Both the position numbers and the translations under genes were made by a program. 38,511 nucleotides of DNA from Perkinsus chesapeaki (Eukaryota > Perkinsozoa > Perkinsida > Perkinsidae), in assembly GCA_013115145.1 (NCBI GenBank), contig JAAPAO010000333.1, positions 1-38,511 of the forward strand. The letters are read 5' to 3'. The notes beneath the pieces were generated by a model, which saw only the letters and a program-made list of their open reading frames with translations, was not told the origin of the DNA and made no database searches. Positions 22,071 through 34,600 of the stretch are shown piece by piece. Each line of letters starts with the position of its first letter. Within the stretch, counting starts at the first letter, position 1.

Positions 22071-22361
22071 ATGGCCCAAGTTGTTCTGGATGTAAATCTG
22101 GACACTAGTGCTGATTGTCCGCCTTTGGGCGACGACCGTTCTTCTTCGTGCTCCCCGAGAGTTAACATAACAGTTCGTTCTGAAAGCCTCTCATCGGTAG
22201 AGTCGGTCCAAGAAGAGCTTCTTGATGTCGATGATGATGATGAGATGGTGGAAGCGATTGTGTACATCGAGCCAGCTCGGAATTCGGTGCTGCTTGAGAG
22301 GCTTCAGTCCGGCCGGAGAAAGGTCGAAGGGTGGATCTGGCAGTTCGAAAGATTCTTTTGA
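22071..22361 (+). CDS. Acidic 96-aa unknown protein or first exon
   Basis: The ATG at 22071 is followed by 96 codons to TGA. The product is Ser- and Asp-rich, with LLDVDDDDEMVEAIVYI in the middle and a basic-aromatic end (GWIWQFERFF). It may be a single-exon gene or exon 1 of the gene that continues near 23.6 kb, splicing at a GT such as that after GRRK. The antisense strand carries an overlapping 99-codon ORF (22162-22461) rich in Lys and Arg; the sense reading looks more protein-like to me but the strand is not certain. Confidence 0.42.
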   Translation: MAQVVLDVNLDTSADCPPLGDDRSSSCSPRVNITVRSESLSSVESVQEELLDVDDDDEMVEAIVYIEPARNSVLLERLQSGRRKVEGWIWQFERFF

Positions 22362-23640
22362 GTTTCTGTTGATATTTTTTGTACCTCTTTGATCTGGTGA
22401 GTGTCTGAAGCAGTTCAAATTGTCTGTGAAAATGTTTGACGGATAATTCTACTTCTTCCAAATAAGTTTCTATTTCGGTAGTCTCACCGAGGAGATTCTT
22501 CAGGAGTTCTTCAGTATACTGAAGAACTTCCTCAGGAGAAGTATATCACGTTCTCAATCAACGAGAAATTGCCGTTTGTATATAGCAGCGGTATTTTCGG
22601 GTAGCTATTCGGAAAATCCTCAAGACACTGCTATCAAGTCAGCTCAGGTTACCCTAGTCGTACTAATCTGCTGTTTGTAAGTATCACACTACTAGATTAT
22701 AAGCCTTTGTATATGCTCTTCGAAAGAGTCTCTTTGTGCTGCGGAATATGCCCTTATTTTCTATGCTGGGTGGCACCCTAGTCGGAAGTAGGGCACCATA
22801 GAACGACTATTTTCAATGCGGATCAAATGTCGCTCTTGTTAGCCGATTGTGACGGACAGCTCCTCGTCTCAACTCCCAACTGCACACAGATGTATTTTCA
22901 TTACTAGAGAAATAATAAGGTGAACTTCTTAAGCACATAATCTCATAAGAGATCGGAAAGATAAGGCTTTTAGTGAACAATTCAGTCGGGCCGCCCGAAT
23001 TTCGGGCTGTACAATATAATTTGTTCACACGTCACGTATAGTGTGTGATGTTTCAGACCCTCACCAACTTCGGTCCAGATCCGAGCTATTTCTTCGGCCT
23101 TCATTCAAGCGCCACTGGTTTCTTCCGAGCAACCAGAGGAGAGCTGAGAGGTGACAGTGCGCCCCTTCTGCTACTAGCTATAACTCCATCGGGGCCCCGC
23201 CGGTTTACCTCGATTGCCAGCTAGAAGTCATATACTGCTTGGTTAGTTAGCCCAACCCTGGAACTAGTTAGTCGACTACTTCTCGACCGGAACAAAGAGT
23301 ATTACCGGTTTCTGTAGCGGTTATCGTTCATATCATCTTGTGGGAATCACAGGAGCTCTGTCGCTTACAAGGTCGCTTACATGATGACGGCTGAGTATAT
23401 TTCACAATTGTAGACATTAGTCGCCACTCAGAATGCGCTTCGGGATTTGTCAGTGGAGTTAGGTTAATGTTTTTTATTACTTCAACCAAAATTATCCGAT
23501 TTTCATCGGCTCATCCGACGAGCGCAGACGCGCTTTTCAGTAGGCCGCCTAGATGGGCGTCCAGCTGTCTTGCGTTCGGGGGACTTTTTAGAGACCTAGA
23601 GAAGTATTCACTGTTCACTTTTGGTAGCCTTCAAGCCTAG
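22362..23640. other. Noncoding stretch with a 24-bp perfect palindrome
   Basis: No exon could be supported. AGTTCTTCAGTATACTGAAGAACT at 22505-22528 is a perfect palindrome of 12 bp per arm. The rest shows AT/GC-mixed DNA with smaller inverted repeats. Confidence 0.55.
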
Positions 23641-24755
23641 ACCCTTCTCAGATTTCATAGCCGAACTCACAATATCGTTGAATTCTCCTCGCAGCATCAG
23701 AGCCTGTGATGATGAAGCAGCACAGGATTTAATGAAGGTAATCGATCGTATCTTGGCTCAGTAATAGAGTAAGATGCTCGACTACAAATTGCTAGGGAAA
23801 TAATGGGCCCGAAGTAATTCGTCAGGATTGCTTTGGAAAGGATCTTTTGCTACCGGAGTCACCAAAGCGAACTCGAATTACATTCCCTTTCGGGGATTCA
23901 TCCAGCCCCTGCGAAAGTGGGCCACTTGAAAATCAAAAAGCTTGCCGTAGGCGGGAGATATATGACTTCGATTAGAAGGAGGCTCCTAGATCGGAAATCC
24001 AAGTTGAAGAAGCAACTGAAATGTGCTTCCAGTGGAGACTTCCTCTGTGACTTCCTGTTTCCCTCGTATTTTCTTGTACACTTTCAAATTTCTCAAATTC
24101 TGCTAAATGCATAATCAAGAAGGCATAGAGGATGGTCAAATGCCGAGCCCAATAGGAGTGCATCCAATTTTTCTACTTGTTCTAGGAACATATTTCTAAT
24201 CAAATTTTATACCTATGCGTTATCAGCGCATTCCTCGACGCTAGATGAAGCCCTGTTTGTCTACCCTTCTATTAGACGATCGATTGCTTTCAGAGTTGCC
24301 GCAGAGACTCGAGAGATTCTAACTTTGGAAGTATTTGTGGATCCGTCTCATCGGACAATGTCGACGTGAGTACTCCCTGTTGCGTCTGTCGTCATTTGAG
24401 TGTTTCGCCCGCGAGGATGTCATCCTCGCTGAGTCTCAGCGTACAGTACGCGACATTCAAAAATGCACGCTAGAGGCTGGTAGTTTTCTCACTAACTACT
24501 GACGTTTTCTACGTACTAGACTTCCTATGGAACCCGCAGTATAACAAGCTCTCCTAGCTATTTTCGTTCCAAATGCCACGACCCTCAGAGCGCCCCTCTA
24601 TTGTTCCTGTCGCGCGTTGTTCCTCACAAATGTGACGCTCGTCAGTAAAGCCTAACAGGGCTCTGAAAGTGCTCTTCGAGGGCGACGGAGAGTTGGAAAT
24701 CAGCGATCCCCACCACGAGAGTATCAATGATGACGAGCACGACAACGAAAGATAG
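23640..24755 (+). CDS. Unknown multi-exon protein with acidic C-terminus
   Basis: Exons: about 23640-23737 (SDFIAELTISLNSPRSIRAC), 23826-23946 (LPESPKRTRITFPFGDSS), 23990 to about 24056 or 24065 (RKSKLKKQLKCASSGDFL), 24294-24365 (VAAETREILTLEVFVDPSHR) and 24659-24755 (LKVLFEGDGELEIS, then an Asp/Glu/His tail and TAG). Phases agree at every join, with two equally phased donors for exon 3. The SPKRTR and KSKLKKQLK patches could be nuclear localisation signals. The 5' end is not found; the ORF at 22071 may supply it. No family recognised. Confidence 0.5.
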
Positions 24756-26102
24756 ACCGTAACATAACTTAGTGAGTCACTAATAGTGACTCAGCTGAGC
24801 CTCTCAGGTGAGGCTCTGGGGACTCCCGCCGTGATACGGCGCTCCAAGAAACATCATGTTTTCAAACATGGCCACTCCGAAATTCAGACAGTCGACATCG
24901 ACAAGCTCTCCGGCTCGGGCAAGCCTCTCCTAAGTTGGTGGCGACTCGCCACTGGCGAGTCAGCGAAATCAGGCTCGATCCGTCATGAGTCAACCTGGCT
25001 CAACGTGTCTGACCGCCTGCAATTTTGGAACGGATTGCCTTGAAACATTCTAGGGTTCGCTACAATCAGAGCACAATGGAGTGCTATCATGGCACTGCCA
25101 TGTGAAGTTGAAGGTTGTCTGAGACAACCATGAGTTAGACTCTATCTTCTACTTCTCGGTAGAGAGAACAACGACTTCACCAAAGGTTATGTGCCGTTCT
25201 TTTGGGGGTTTCATTAGCGCAAAAACGTTCGCTAGTCTAGAAGGCCCGTACGCTGGCCCGTACGTCAAGTGACCTTCAGCTCCTACTACTGCTGCTGCAG
25301 CAGCTCCTACTCCTCCTACAGCTGTTCAGGCATAAGTACTACTCCTCCTATATAAGTTAGTTCAACTTCTAGTAAGTCACCTACTATCTTCGATGGAGCC
25401 AGAGCCTCTGGCTCTGGCTCCAGCCTTCGACATGATAATGGTCAGGGCTGGGAATCTTGGCTCAAGGATCACTTATCATCTGTAATCATTGATTACAGTT
25501 GACCCGATCACCTTGGTTTTACATCTGCTCATTGCGACCGTTTACGATACCTCTAACAACAAACAAGAAGAAGAACACAAACAAGGAGCTGCTACCAATA
25601 TGTAGGGATATAACCTCCTGAATATCAAACTCAAGCACGAATAGGTGACAGGATAAGCGTTACACGTAAAGCGGACGTGTAAGTACGAACCCAAAGGATA
25701 CAGGACAATACTTCAAGTATTGTCAAGTAAACCAGACTGCCTGACCAAATGATTCCATGTGTGATATAATTTTGTGGAGGGGTTTATTATACGGAGTGTA
25801 CAACTCTCAGTTTCGTTTGATTTACTCGTTTTTGTGTTATGCTTGACCCCTGGTAGTTGCTATCGGCGGCTGGCATCTAAGCCTCTGATTCTATTAGAAT
25901 CATTCTAATGCGTCGCAGTTTTCTTCCGGCTGACGTGTGTTGCATGGGTGGGCCCCAGTGGGGCCGCCCCACCCAACCCACACCGAAACTGAGAAGAAAT
26001 TTGGTATTTTTTCTGTGAACACCTGCCTCCGGCGTGTAGATATCGCGTACTGTTTGCTTTTGAAGTATTACTTATGATATATTCACGAGCGAAAGCCTGT
26101 GA
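24756..26102. other. Intergenic hairpin array
   Basis: The stretch carries many perfect inverted repeats: TGAGTCACTA/TAGTGACTCA (24773-24793), GAGCCTC/GAGGCTC (24797-24816), ATGGC/GCCAT (25089-25101), GGTTGTC/GACAACC (25113-25129), GGAGCCAGAGCC/GGCTCTGGCTCC (25395-25421) and CTGTAATC/GATTACAG (25480-25498). A nominal 85-codon ORF at 24786-25043 overlaps these and is not believed. Confidence 0.7.
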
Positions 26103-26589
26103 ATGATGGAGGTTGACCTATGTGGGTATTTCGTACATGCTACTGATGCTTCTAACGTTACAAACGTCACTTACGTTACTAACAGGAGTGCTGACTTGGT
26201 AGTGTGATTCAGGAGTGCACCACCAGGAGCAACAGCTCGTCATTCTCGACTGCGGCCGCTGCTGGAGTACAGATGGGCGACCTTCTTCTCTCCCATGATG
26301 GGTAAGATGTTACCCGTGTATCAGCATGCGATTGTATGTCCATAGTAATGAAGTGCATATTAGGCTGATATTATTAGCCTTTTTTCAGTGGGGCTCTGGG
26401 AGTTCATTTGGGAGCCTCCGGACTGCACCGTGTTTCAGATGTGTTCTGTTGTCGATGGAATATGATGAGATTCTTGGAGCTGTGAAGGAGTGCGCCTCCC
26501 ACATTCGCAGCGGTGGGTCACACTGTTCGGCATCTGAGGCTTTTAGATCATCCAAATGCCGGCGTCAAATGTCTCGCTTAGATGTTTGA
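26103..26589 (+). CDS. Candidate small gene, 84 aa, four exons
   Basis: Exons 26103-26132, 26213-26301, 26389-26481 and 26547-26589 give matching phases (0, 2, 2) and a closed frame of 85 codons with TGA. The sequence includes SSSFSTAAAAGVQMGDLLL and LGASGLHRVSDVFCCRW. The first donor (GTACAT) and third donor (GTGAAG) are ordinary at best, and other frames across 26389-26590 are also open, so this model is tentative. No family recognised. Confidence 0.33.
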
Positions 26590-26599
26590 TGCTAATATT

Positions 26600-26940
26600 T
26601 TTCATTGCTGGTGACATTTCTTACATTGGCAGTTCCAATGTTCTGAAATGTGGAGAACTAGGACTTTTCAGATCATCTCCGAACTATCAGTGTTCCCTCT
26701 TTTATCAAGGGATAGTGCAGAGTCTGCACCCGGATTGCGCAGAGATTCTGCGGGCCGCAGACTGCTGCAGAGTGTAACATACAGTCCGTCGTCATGCTCT
26801 CTGTTTTCTCCAAATTGCTTTATCTGTTTCAATCATCAGATACCCTTCGCTTCAAAAGGTGCTCACATATGACGCTGGCCAAGAACAGAGAGGGAAAAGG
26901 AGGACAAGAAGTCCTTGGCTTGTACCAGAATGAAATGTGA
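26600..26940 (+). other. Possible exons of another small gene
   Basis: A 3' exon starting after CATCAG near 26838 reads TLRFKRCSHMTLAKNREGKGG and runs to TGA at 26938-26940. An exon ending at GTAACA near 26774 may precede it, but three frames are open there and hairpins (26716-26728, 26739-26751, 26749-26759) crowd the same bases. I cannot choose a model. Confidence 0.25.
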
Positions 26941-27103
26941 CAAATCGTGCGAGTCGAAATCGGCAGGCATGGAAAGTCCGATATTTTTATTTTCGTTTTT
27001 TGAACGCGTTATTCGCCATTCATAGCACACCAAATCTGAGCATGCTGTAGAGTATGTACCATTTGTTCACTCGAACAGTCTCCTGTTCTGTCTTCTCAAA
27101 CAG

Positions 27104-28110
27104 TTTTCGACGATTTTGTTCAGGGGCTGCGACATCGAGGAGCTGCAGGATAAGACTGTTTGGGACCTTATCGTCTACGAGAAAACCTTCCATAGTGACA
27201 GTTTGGAGGAACACGGTCCTCACGATTTTCAAGTAGGAACGATCATAATCATCCATCATAATCATATCATCCTAATCCAGCGCTAAATGCATCATTATCT
27301 ATTATGTATTACAAGATGACATTTTGTTCATCTCAGGAAATCGCGAGAATCCCTCTGGGGCGAGGCATTGAGGACAAGTAAAGAGTGATGCTTCTCACTG
27401 CGTCAAATGCTATGACTTCATTTCAACTGCTACCACTGCTTGTTACTTATTATTAGCTTGGTTGCTGCTACTGCCACAGTATCGTCTGATTCAAGAATTT
27501 TATAGTCTGTAATCAATGGTATATCACAACAATGGTCGCTTAATCAAAAAGGAATCGATCTAAGTTGGGGGAGTTTCACTGGTCTTCCTCCATTGTTGTC
27601 TCTTCTGTTGTGTTAGTGAATGAAGGCGGACATTGAATACTTTAGTAAAAGAACACCAGAGGAAATCGCGATGGTCCTTGTGGCATTCGCGTCGTCATCG
27701 CGTAAGATCCACCATGCTTGAAGGCTTCAAGTTTAAGCGTAGCCACATATCACAAAATACCTAGTGCGCCGGGAGCACTGGGTATTCGTCTCACTGATTC
27801 AGGACGAACTACGCCTTGAATCAATCAAGTGGACTGCCGCTCTGAAAAACTATGCACGACGCGTATTTATGAAACAGGCCAAAGATGCATTTTCCTGCGA
27901 TAACTAACACGTATGAACCGGAGTGCTATTCGACAATTGGACATATGTCGAGTGATTTGGCGCCCGATTCGAATCATACTGACGCATTACTCCACACTTT
28001 GTCCTCAATGTGCTCATCAATCTTCTATTGCTATTCTCTTTGATTATACACCTGTCTTGGATAGAGAGACTTCCCACCATGACAACCGAATAAGGGCGAC
28101 TATGCGCTGA
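27104..28110 (+). CDS. Unknown multi-exon protein, 5' end not found
   Basis: Exons 27104-27232 (CDIEELQDKTVWDLIVYEKT), 27337-27377 (EIARIPLGRGIED), 27660-27701 (GNRDGPCGIRVVIA) and 27878-28009 (MHFPAITNTYEPECYSTIGH) have agreeing phases. A following exon after GATAG near 28061 would close the frame at TGA 28108-28110. An alternative exon, 28096-28170 (GDYALTWREYLEKAKRC), is also clearly protein-like but does not fit in phase with the last one, so either it belongs to another transcript or one join is wrong. Family unknown. Confidence 0.42.
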
Positions 28111-28513
28111 CTTGGAGGGAATATCTTGAAAAAGCGAAAAGATGTCGATTCACTAGAACCCAACTCCAAAGGTGTTCTCGGCTATCAAGTGGACCACTTG
28201 TAGTGGTGACAGAGGAGAAGAGGTGCATTCGATCACCAAGTGGAACCCTCGAAAAGGGCGTCTACTTGGTGATAATAGCTATTACGCGAGCAAAAAAGTA
28301 CTGCAAAAAAAGTATTGTAAAATCATTCAGTGTAATCCATCAGCTATTGCCTTCAAAAGCACAAGGATCTTGTGGGCTTCTCATAAAGGGAAATGTCGAA
28401 TGGTCGGCGCCTCCGACTCTGCCATATCACTGAGGAAACTTTATCATGGACATGACAATGGCTGCCATTATAAATGCCAACAAATGCCATTGAATGGCAT
28501 TTTTTGTTTCTAA
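28096..28513 (+). CDS. Possible further exons, GDYALTW segment and a hairpin-rich ORF
   Basis: Exon 28096-28170 ends at GTGTTC and can be joined in phase after TTGTAG to an ORF running to TAA at 28511-28513. The second part overlaps strong inverted repeats (ATCACCAAGT/ACTTGGTGAT at 28232-28273; AAATGCCAT/ATGGCATTT at 28482-28502), so it may be untranslated DNA that happens to be open. Confidence 0.28.
28482..28506. repeat. Hairpin followed by T-run
   Basis: AAATGCCAT-TGA-ATGGCATTT is a 9-bp stem with a 3-nt loop, followed at once by further T residues. It resembles a Pol III or bacterial-style terminator in shape, but given the many similar hairpins here I do not assign that role. Confidence 0.6.
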
Positions 28514-28610
28514 TTCTCCTTGATCTAAGAGACCAAATATCAATAGAGTGATAGGTTTTATGGGTCCCTTGCTGTCAAGACTTGTTTAACACGTTGAGTT
28601 GGTCTTCACT

Positions 28611-31600
28611 ATGCCGCCCAAGCAAAGACCTCCAAAATCAAAGCCAAAAAAGGCGGCCAAAAAGAAGATCCGAGAAAATCCCAATAAAGCTGCAAAAGAA
28701 GGTACGTATCTTTACGAGTGCTACCTCGGACTGCCGCTATCTTCTACACGGTAATGGAGGTCGTCAAAGCAATTTTAAACCTTCAATCTTTATAATTGAT
28801 ATATTATCGCATAATCAGTCGCCAGCTTTCGAATCCTTGCATAGAAACTCGCCCATAGAACGGATAGTCTAACTAATTCGACGTTGATAACTCACATACA
28901 CAGCAACTTACTACAGTATAAGTCGAGAGTGGTGTCGCTTGTAAACAATATCAAAAAGGGTAAAGCCAGATTCCACCTACAAAACCTAGAAAGTCCACAA
29001 ACTTGCTCGTCCACAGAGCCCCCCGATACATCGCTGGACTTCCTCGCGAGCCCGTTATCGAGTACAGAGAAATTGAGGAAGCTGGCGGTAGTGCAAAGAA
29101 CGGACATCGAGCACGCGCAGAAGCGATGTGCAAAAGTGAGACTGACGTTGGTTTCGCATGACCTACGTACCGATGGGTAGATGCTAGCGTATGATTACGA
29201 GCTGGGCAGGCCCGACCTTGGCACTGTCAACGACTGGGTAAGTCGCCTGGTCTCTCGAAATTCTGCCCTCGCCTGTTCAACCATCTGCCGCGGTCAGCCT
29301 GGCGTACCGAGCGGTGTGATTCACAACGTGTAAATAATGTACGACTGTTGATCGTGAATTACGATTTGTAATGCATTCTCCAGCAGACGCTAGAACCGAG
29401 ATAAACTCGAGGAGCCCTGGCTGGGCTCAGCCCATTGGACTGTTACCGTCGGGGCTTCAGAGGCTGCTAGTATTTTTGACCTCCTGTAACTAAGTCCATT
29501 ATAACCTAATTAAATTAATAGAGGAAGATTTTACTGAATTGGTCAACTCGGATTGAGCGCTACTCCGCCGCAACCTTGAAGGTCACCTTATTAAGGCGCT
29601 CTCTCACCAACACTTGCAAGCATTAAGCAGATATATCCCATAGCCTTTGCGCATACATTCAAACTTGAAATAGCAATCCCCAAGCCTCGCAAAGTATGCC
29701 TATTTTATACTTTTCGACATCACGGCCCTACCATTACTGCCACTTAATTAGCTGTATTTTAGCTTAGAGATCTGAGCCCAAACGACCCGTCTCTAACCGC
29801 CGAAATCTGCAGAGTAATCATAAAGGCAATACAGTCTGGACATAGGCTCAAATCGGAGGGGTGAGTCGTAGCCGATATTACAACACGAGTTCGAAACGTG
29901 CTGTCGATCAAGGTTCCTCTGTGATTTACTGTGTCGATCTGACGGCTCTTGCACTTTGGAAATGCTCAACAGGAATCTGATGGTGATTTCTGTTCCGACG
30001 AGGGTGACTGCGTGCTTGAAGATAGGTGCATAGGGCTTGCTTTGAAGCTGATTGTTCTATCACTGATACATGGCTTCATATGATACTCGTCGCTCTTATC
30101 CACATCGGTATGGCATTTCCTAGTGAATTCGCCGATAGAGCAGCGCAGCTTAATCTACCAAGACAGGTAAGACCCCCCTTTGCGATATGGCGCGTGGGCC
30201 GGCTAGGACCACTCAGTGGCCACCACTGGCCCAGCGGGTTCGATCTATTGCGTCCTCCGATCTATGTTCGACTCAAGGTCACCTACAAGTCTCACTTGGT
30301 GCATCACTACGTCGGTAGTGATGCACCAATGGACTCTTGCTTGTCTATACTTAACAGGCTGCCGTACTCCTTTTTGACTAATACGAGTGCGAAAAGCTTT
30401 CGCACTTGTCGAATTACAGGTTGTGTTATCCGTCTCGCCTAGAGGAGGTAACCTGGACCGGAGCAGCCCCAGAGGGGCACAGACTGGGCTACGGCAGCAA
30501 AAAGGCAAGCAGAAGAGCGGTATAGGTGGCAAGGGCAACAAGTACGTGTAAAGCGACAGGAGGACTTGACTGCGCATAGGCCCTCAAGTTCCTCCAAGAC
30601 TTCGCTCAAGAACAGTATCACAATCAACTTACTGGCTGCAAGACTGTTAGCACTTTGCAGCTTCACCGGGTTATTGGCCGGCAACGGAAACTCCCTTAGA
30701 ACTAATGCTACACGGATACTGCACGATCAAGTACAAATCTTCCCGCGAATATGAATACTGCTTCTGCTACTGCTATAACACTCGAGCTTCGAACTGTGCT
30801 TTCGACCAGGTTCTCCATACTGGCGGCTTGGCTTTGGTCCTTGCTTGCTTCGACGGGCAAGTTCGCCAGTTGGCGAGGTTGACGAAGTCTAGTCTCTCTG
30901 AGGTGCGTAAGTATTTATACAGTTGATGTGCTAGCGCCAGTTCAATAACACCGTTTCAACTTCTTATTGCTTTTTCGGCCGCGCGTCTGGCAGCAACGCT
31001 GCATTTCTCTGTGTTTCGTCAGCTAACAGAAGGCACAAACAGAAAGCATCAGGACGAAACAGTGGGATCGGGTGCGTGATTATCTGGGCAAGGATAAGAG
31101 TTCTCCATAAGTCGTTGTAGTTATCGCAGTCTCCTTCCTCGGTTTGCATCATTCGACCTTGATGGGGATATTAAATAGTTCATGCACACGATCTCATATA
31201 ATGAGCATGAGTTAATTAATAACTCAAGTAACCTGAAATCAAATATTACGATACATATAACGTTTATAAAGTTCCAGCGAACATTAAACTGGATCATCCA
31301 ATATAATCCAGTATCATCCAGTATAACGTAATTCATATCGGCGGCGTAAGTTCAAATTGAACTTATATTGAACTGTTCAATAAACTGGGTCGACGCTGTG
31401 TTTATGCTGTCGTCATTTGATGTGGTGTTCAGCTAACAAAAAGAAAGGAGGAAAACTGTCCAAATCTCTGTCGGCAGCGAGTGAGAGCATTTCAATCATG
31501 GATAATATATCGGTATTCTTCAATCGGCTTCAGTAGGATTGGACCCGGTTGTTAGATTTTGGCGGCCTCGATAGCCTGCATAATTTCCAGTGGGCAGGAG

Positions 31601-34600
31601 CACATGTTGCGAGTACTATTGAGGGAGTTCAAGATTCCTGACGACACGAAGACTGGTGACCGCTTGTTGATTTTGGCAAAAGAACTACGAAGTGATGACA
31701 GGAATCTCGCTGAAGAAGTCCCCGAAACGCGGGAAGTCGTCTTCGCCCTCACCTCGGCAGCGAAAGCGGATACCAGAGGTGATCAGCTGTTCAGTAAACT
31801 TTTAGAGCGAAAACCATTTAGTCTTACCCCATTTGTATTGGGGATGGTTCTACAAGCAAACCTTGTCTCAATAATTTCTAGCATAAATTATTTCCTATGG
31901 CGCCGGTTGCAGTTGTCGGTTGCAGTTGTCTAAAACAACTTCTCCAGGTAAAACCTCTCGACTGTGCTGGCGTAGCTAGCATCTGCGATGCTTTCGCGCT
32001 ATGTTTGGACAATCCCGCAACAACAGCGGTAAGTGTCAATTAATCAAGGTGAGGGCGAAGCTAGCAGCTTCAAGCTGCCAGACTCTTAGATGATCTAATG
32101 ACAAGTCTGCCTTCTACTTGAGATTTTGATATTCGAACAACTCTGTAAAATAGGCAGAAAGCTCTTCGGAGGAGCCTTTTCCGCTCCAGGCAGCCTTGGA
32201 AGAACGGTAGATCTTCCCAGAAGGAACGTATCTGGTATTTCTTCTGGTTCTAGGAACATATTTATTAGCAAAGTTTCTATTATATCTCCGCTTCTCGATC
32301 CGCTGGCGAAACATTCGGAGAAGCCAGATGACTCTCTGCTCCTCACAGTTAACGCTATTAGGTGGTTGCCTGCGTCATCTCGCTCATTGCGAACTCGCTG
32401 GACTCACACGGTCCGGAACGGCTCCTCATGGTGAAATTCAAACCAGTAAGTCTACAACAGTTCCCATGGAGAAGGTTGCTAGCCTAAGCATTGAGGAGGA
32501 TTCATCTGGGATAGGAGAGCGAAGTTTTCTTGTTTCCTTGAAGATGGCGGAATGCCCGACAGATACTTGTGCGCCATCAGACTCCTATTAGTGAGCTTAA
32601 AGATGCCCTACAAGCAAGCAAAAGCCGCGACAGCAGGGAGAGACTAGTGAGCGCGCGCGAAACAGGCTTTGTCTTGAAGTGCCCTTCTCCAATTTAGGGT
32701 ACTTCGCGATATTACCAAAAAGAGTGCGAGAATGTCACATTGGCAGACCTAGATGCACTTCAGGGGGGCCTCGAAGACGATCGAGACGGTTCAGGCGGCA
32801 CTTACGTTTGTATCAGTAAGCCCCATTTCTCGCAAGGCTTTCTATAGGACGTTGCGAGTTGAAGACGCCTCTTAGTTGGCTATAAACGTAGGAGAATTCA
32901 TTGTATTTTATGTGTAAGTTCCGGATTGAGAAAGCAACCCGATTGACAGACCCTTTTAGTTGGGTGTAATATGAGATCATTCACTTGAGTCAGACGAGTT
33001 TATGTGAGCCAACGTTATCAGGTAGACTGAGCATGACGCATGGTATGAGCGGGTTGTTGATAGACGTGATGATTCGTCATTCTTCCAAGGTGAGACGCCC
33101 GAGATCGGGTTGAGTGGCTAGCCGAGTCGGATCAATAGTCCTACAGGGTGCAGGAATCTTAGCTCCAAGCATACTTGTATACTGGATAATAATCCTCTGG
33201 CTACAAATATATTCTATCTGACACCGCGACTCATAGATGAGCATCAAATCATCTTGTCCGCCATAAGGAATGAGGCTGATGCTTCCTTTTGAAAGGATTC
33301 TAGCGGGACTTCAGCAAGTTCCTGCGGGACTCAATGAAACCCTGGGAACAGTATCAGCTCAACCCATTCGCTGGGTCACCCCATTACCACTCTCTTTCTC
33401 CATGAATAGAAGCACAATTAATTCACAAACTTGAGCATTCCTTCAATTTTGACAGGCCCATATAACACGCTATTGCTTGGAGGCTCTGGTTGGGTTATGG
33501 AGAGCATCCCAAGCTCTTGTGGGGTCATCGAATGTAGTTACTGATGCACTGAGATGTTCCGGAGCTCAGAAGCTTCTTCATGGTGTAAGGCTTGCGACGA
33601 TCGCATAGAAATCTTTCTCGCGTGTCCCCTTTTCGATCGAGCCATTCCTCACCATATCATTGTGGTACGCGAGAAGTACGTCAGGCACTTGGGCGGGTGC
33701 CAGGTTGGTCTTTACCAGCGCTACTTTCATGCTCGACGCTAGAAAGATCACAAAGCTTGGCCAATAACTAATCCCGTTTATTGAGCTTTATTGATTATTG
33801 GTATGTAGATCACAAGGTTCTCGCCGGATGCCTCCGAGGCTACAAGGTCCGCAATGTACTGGATAATTGCCGCTAGCTCCTCAGTAGAACGAACATCCGG
33901 GTAAGCCTTCTCAACGCACAGCCCCACTGGCGCTGCTCACGTGCGAGGGTCTTGACGGCAGGTCATATGAAGCGAGCGAGGGTTCAGCCGAAGACGGCTC
34001 GGAGAAAGTAGATCATGCTCGCCAACCCGGAACGGCAACTCCATTTGATGGGCTTGATGTCGAGGCACTTAAAGCGTCGGTGAGTCAACAGCGTGTTTGC
34101 TAGTCACGAGGATGTACATATTCGCCTTAGATTCTTCGAACGTTGGTTGAGTTCAGCGGCCAGGAGAGCTATGTAGCAGGCGTCTCAGCCACGGCCGAAC
34201 CGGCAAGTGACGCGGTGCAGCGCGACCGTCTCCTACTAGTAGGACGACTCGAAGTACCCGAGAAAGTGAGGAGGTCTGCTGGACTGCTCTTTGGGATGGT
34301 CTCGTTAACTCAGGAAGCTCCAGCTGTTGTTGAGCGACTCTCGAAGCTTGAGGAAGCCCCCCTGGAGATCAGACATCGTGTGGTGAGTCGGTTCGTAGAG
34401 GCGTTGGATTTGTCAAAGTATGTCCGTCATTATGATGGAGAACCTCTCTGGCGAAGTACGTCACACATCGCCAAGGTGGAAGAGATGTGCATCGACGTGT
34501 CGTCAATCCAAGCTGGAAACCTTCCTCCGAGTAATTGACCATCCTTCAGTATGAAAGAAGGTCTAGCTCGTCCAACAACATTTAGTTGGTTTCGTACCTT

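Noticed and set aside
24786-25043. 85-codon ORF
   Set aside because: Its bases are mostly hairpin arms, the composition is irregular and there are no supporting splice or domain signals.
28203-28273. CRISPR-like or regular spaced repeats
   Set aside because: Only single inverted repeats are present; there are no repeated units with unique spacers, and the DNA is eukaryotic.
32126-32434. 102-codon ORF on the plus strand
   Set aside because: It lies in intron 32029-32361 of the 24-exon gene and then runs out of frame across exon 32362-32445, whose own frame is continuous with its neighbours.
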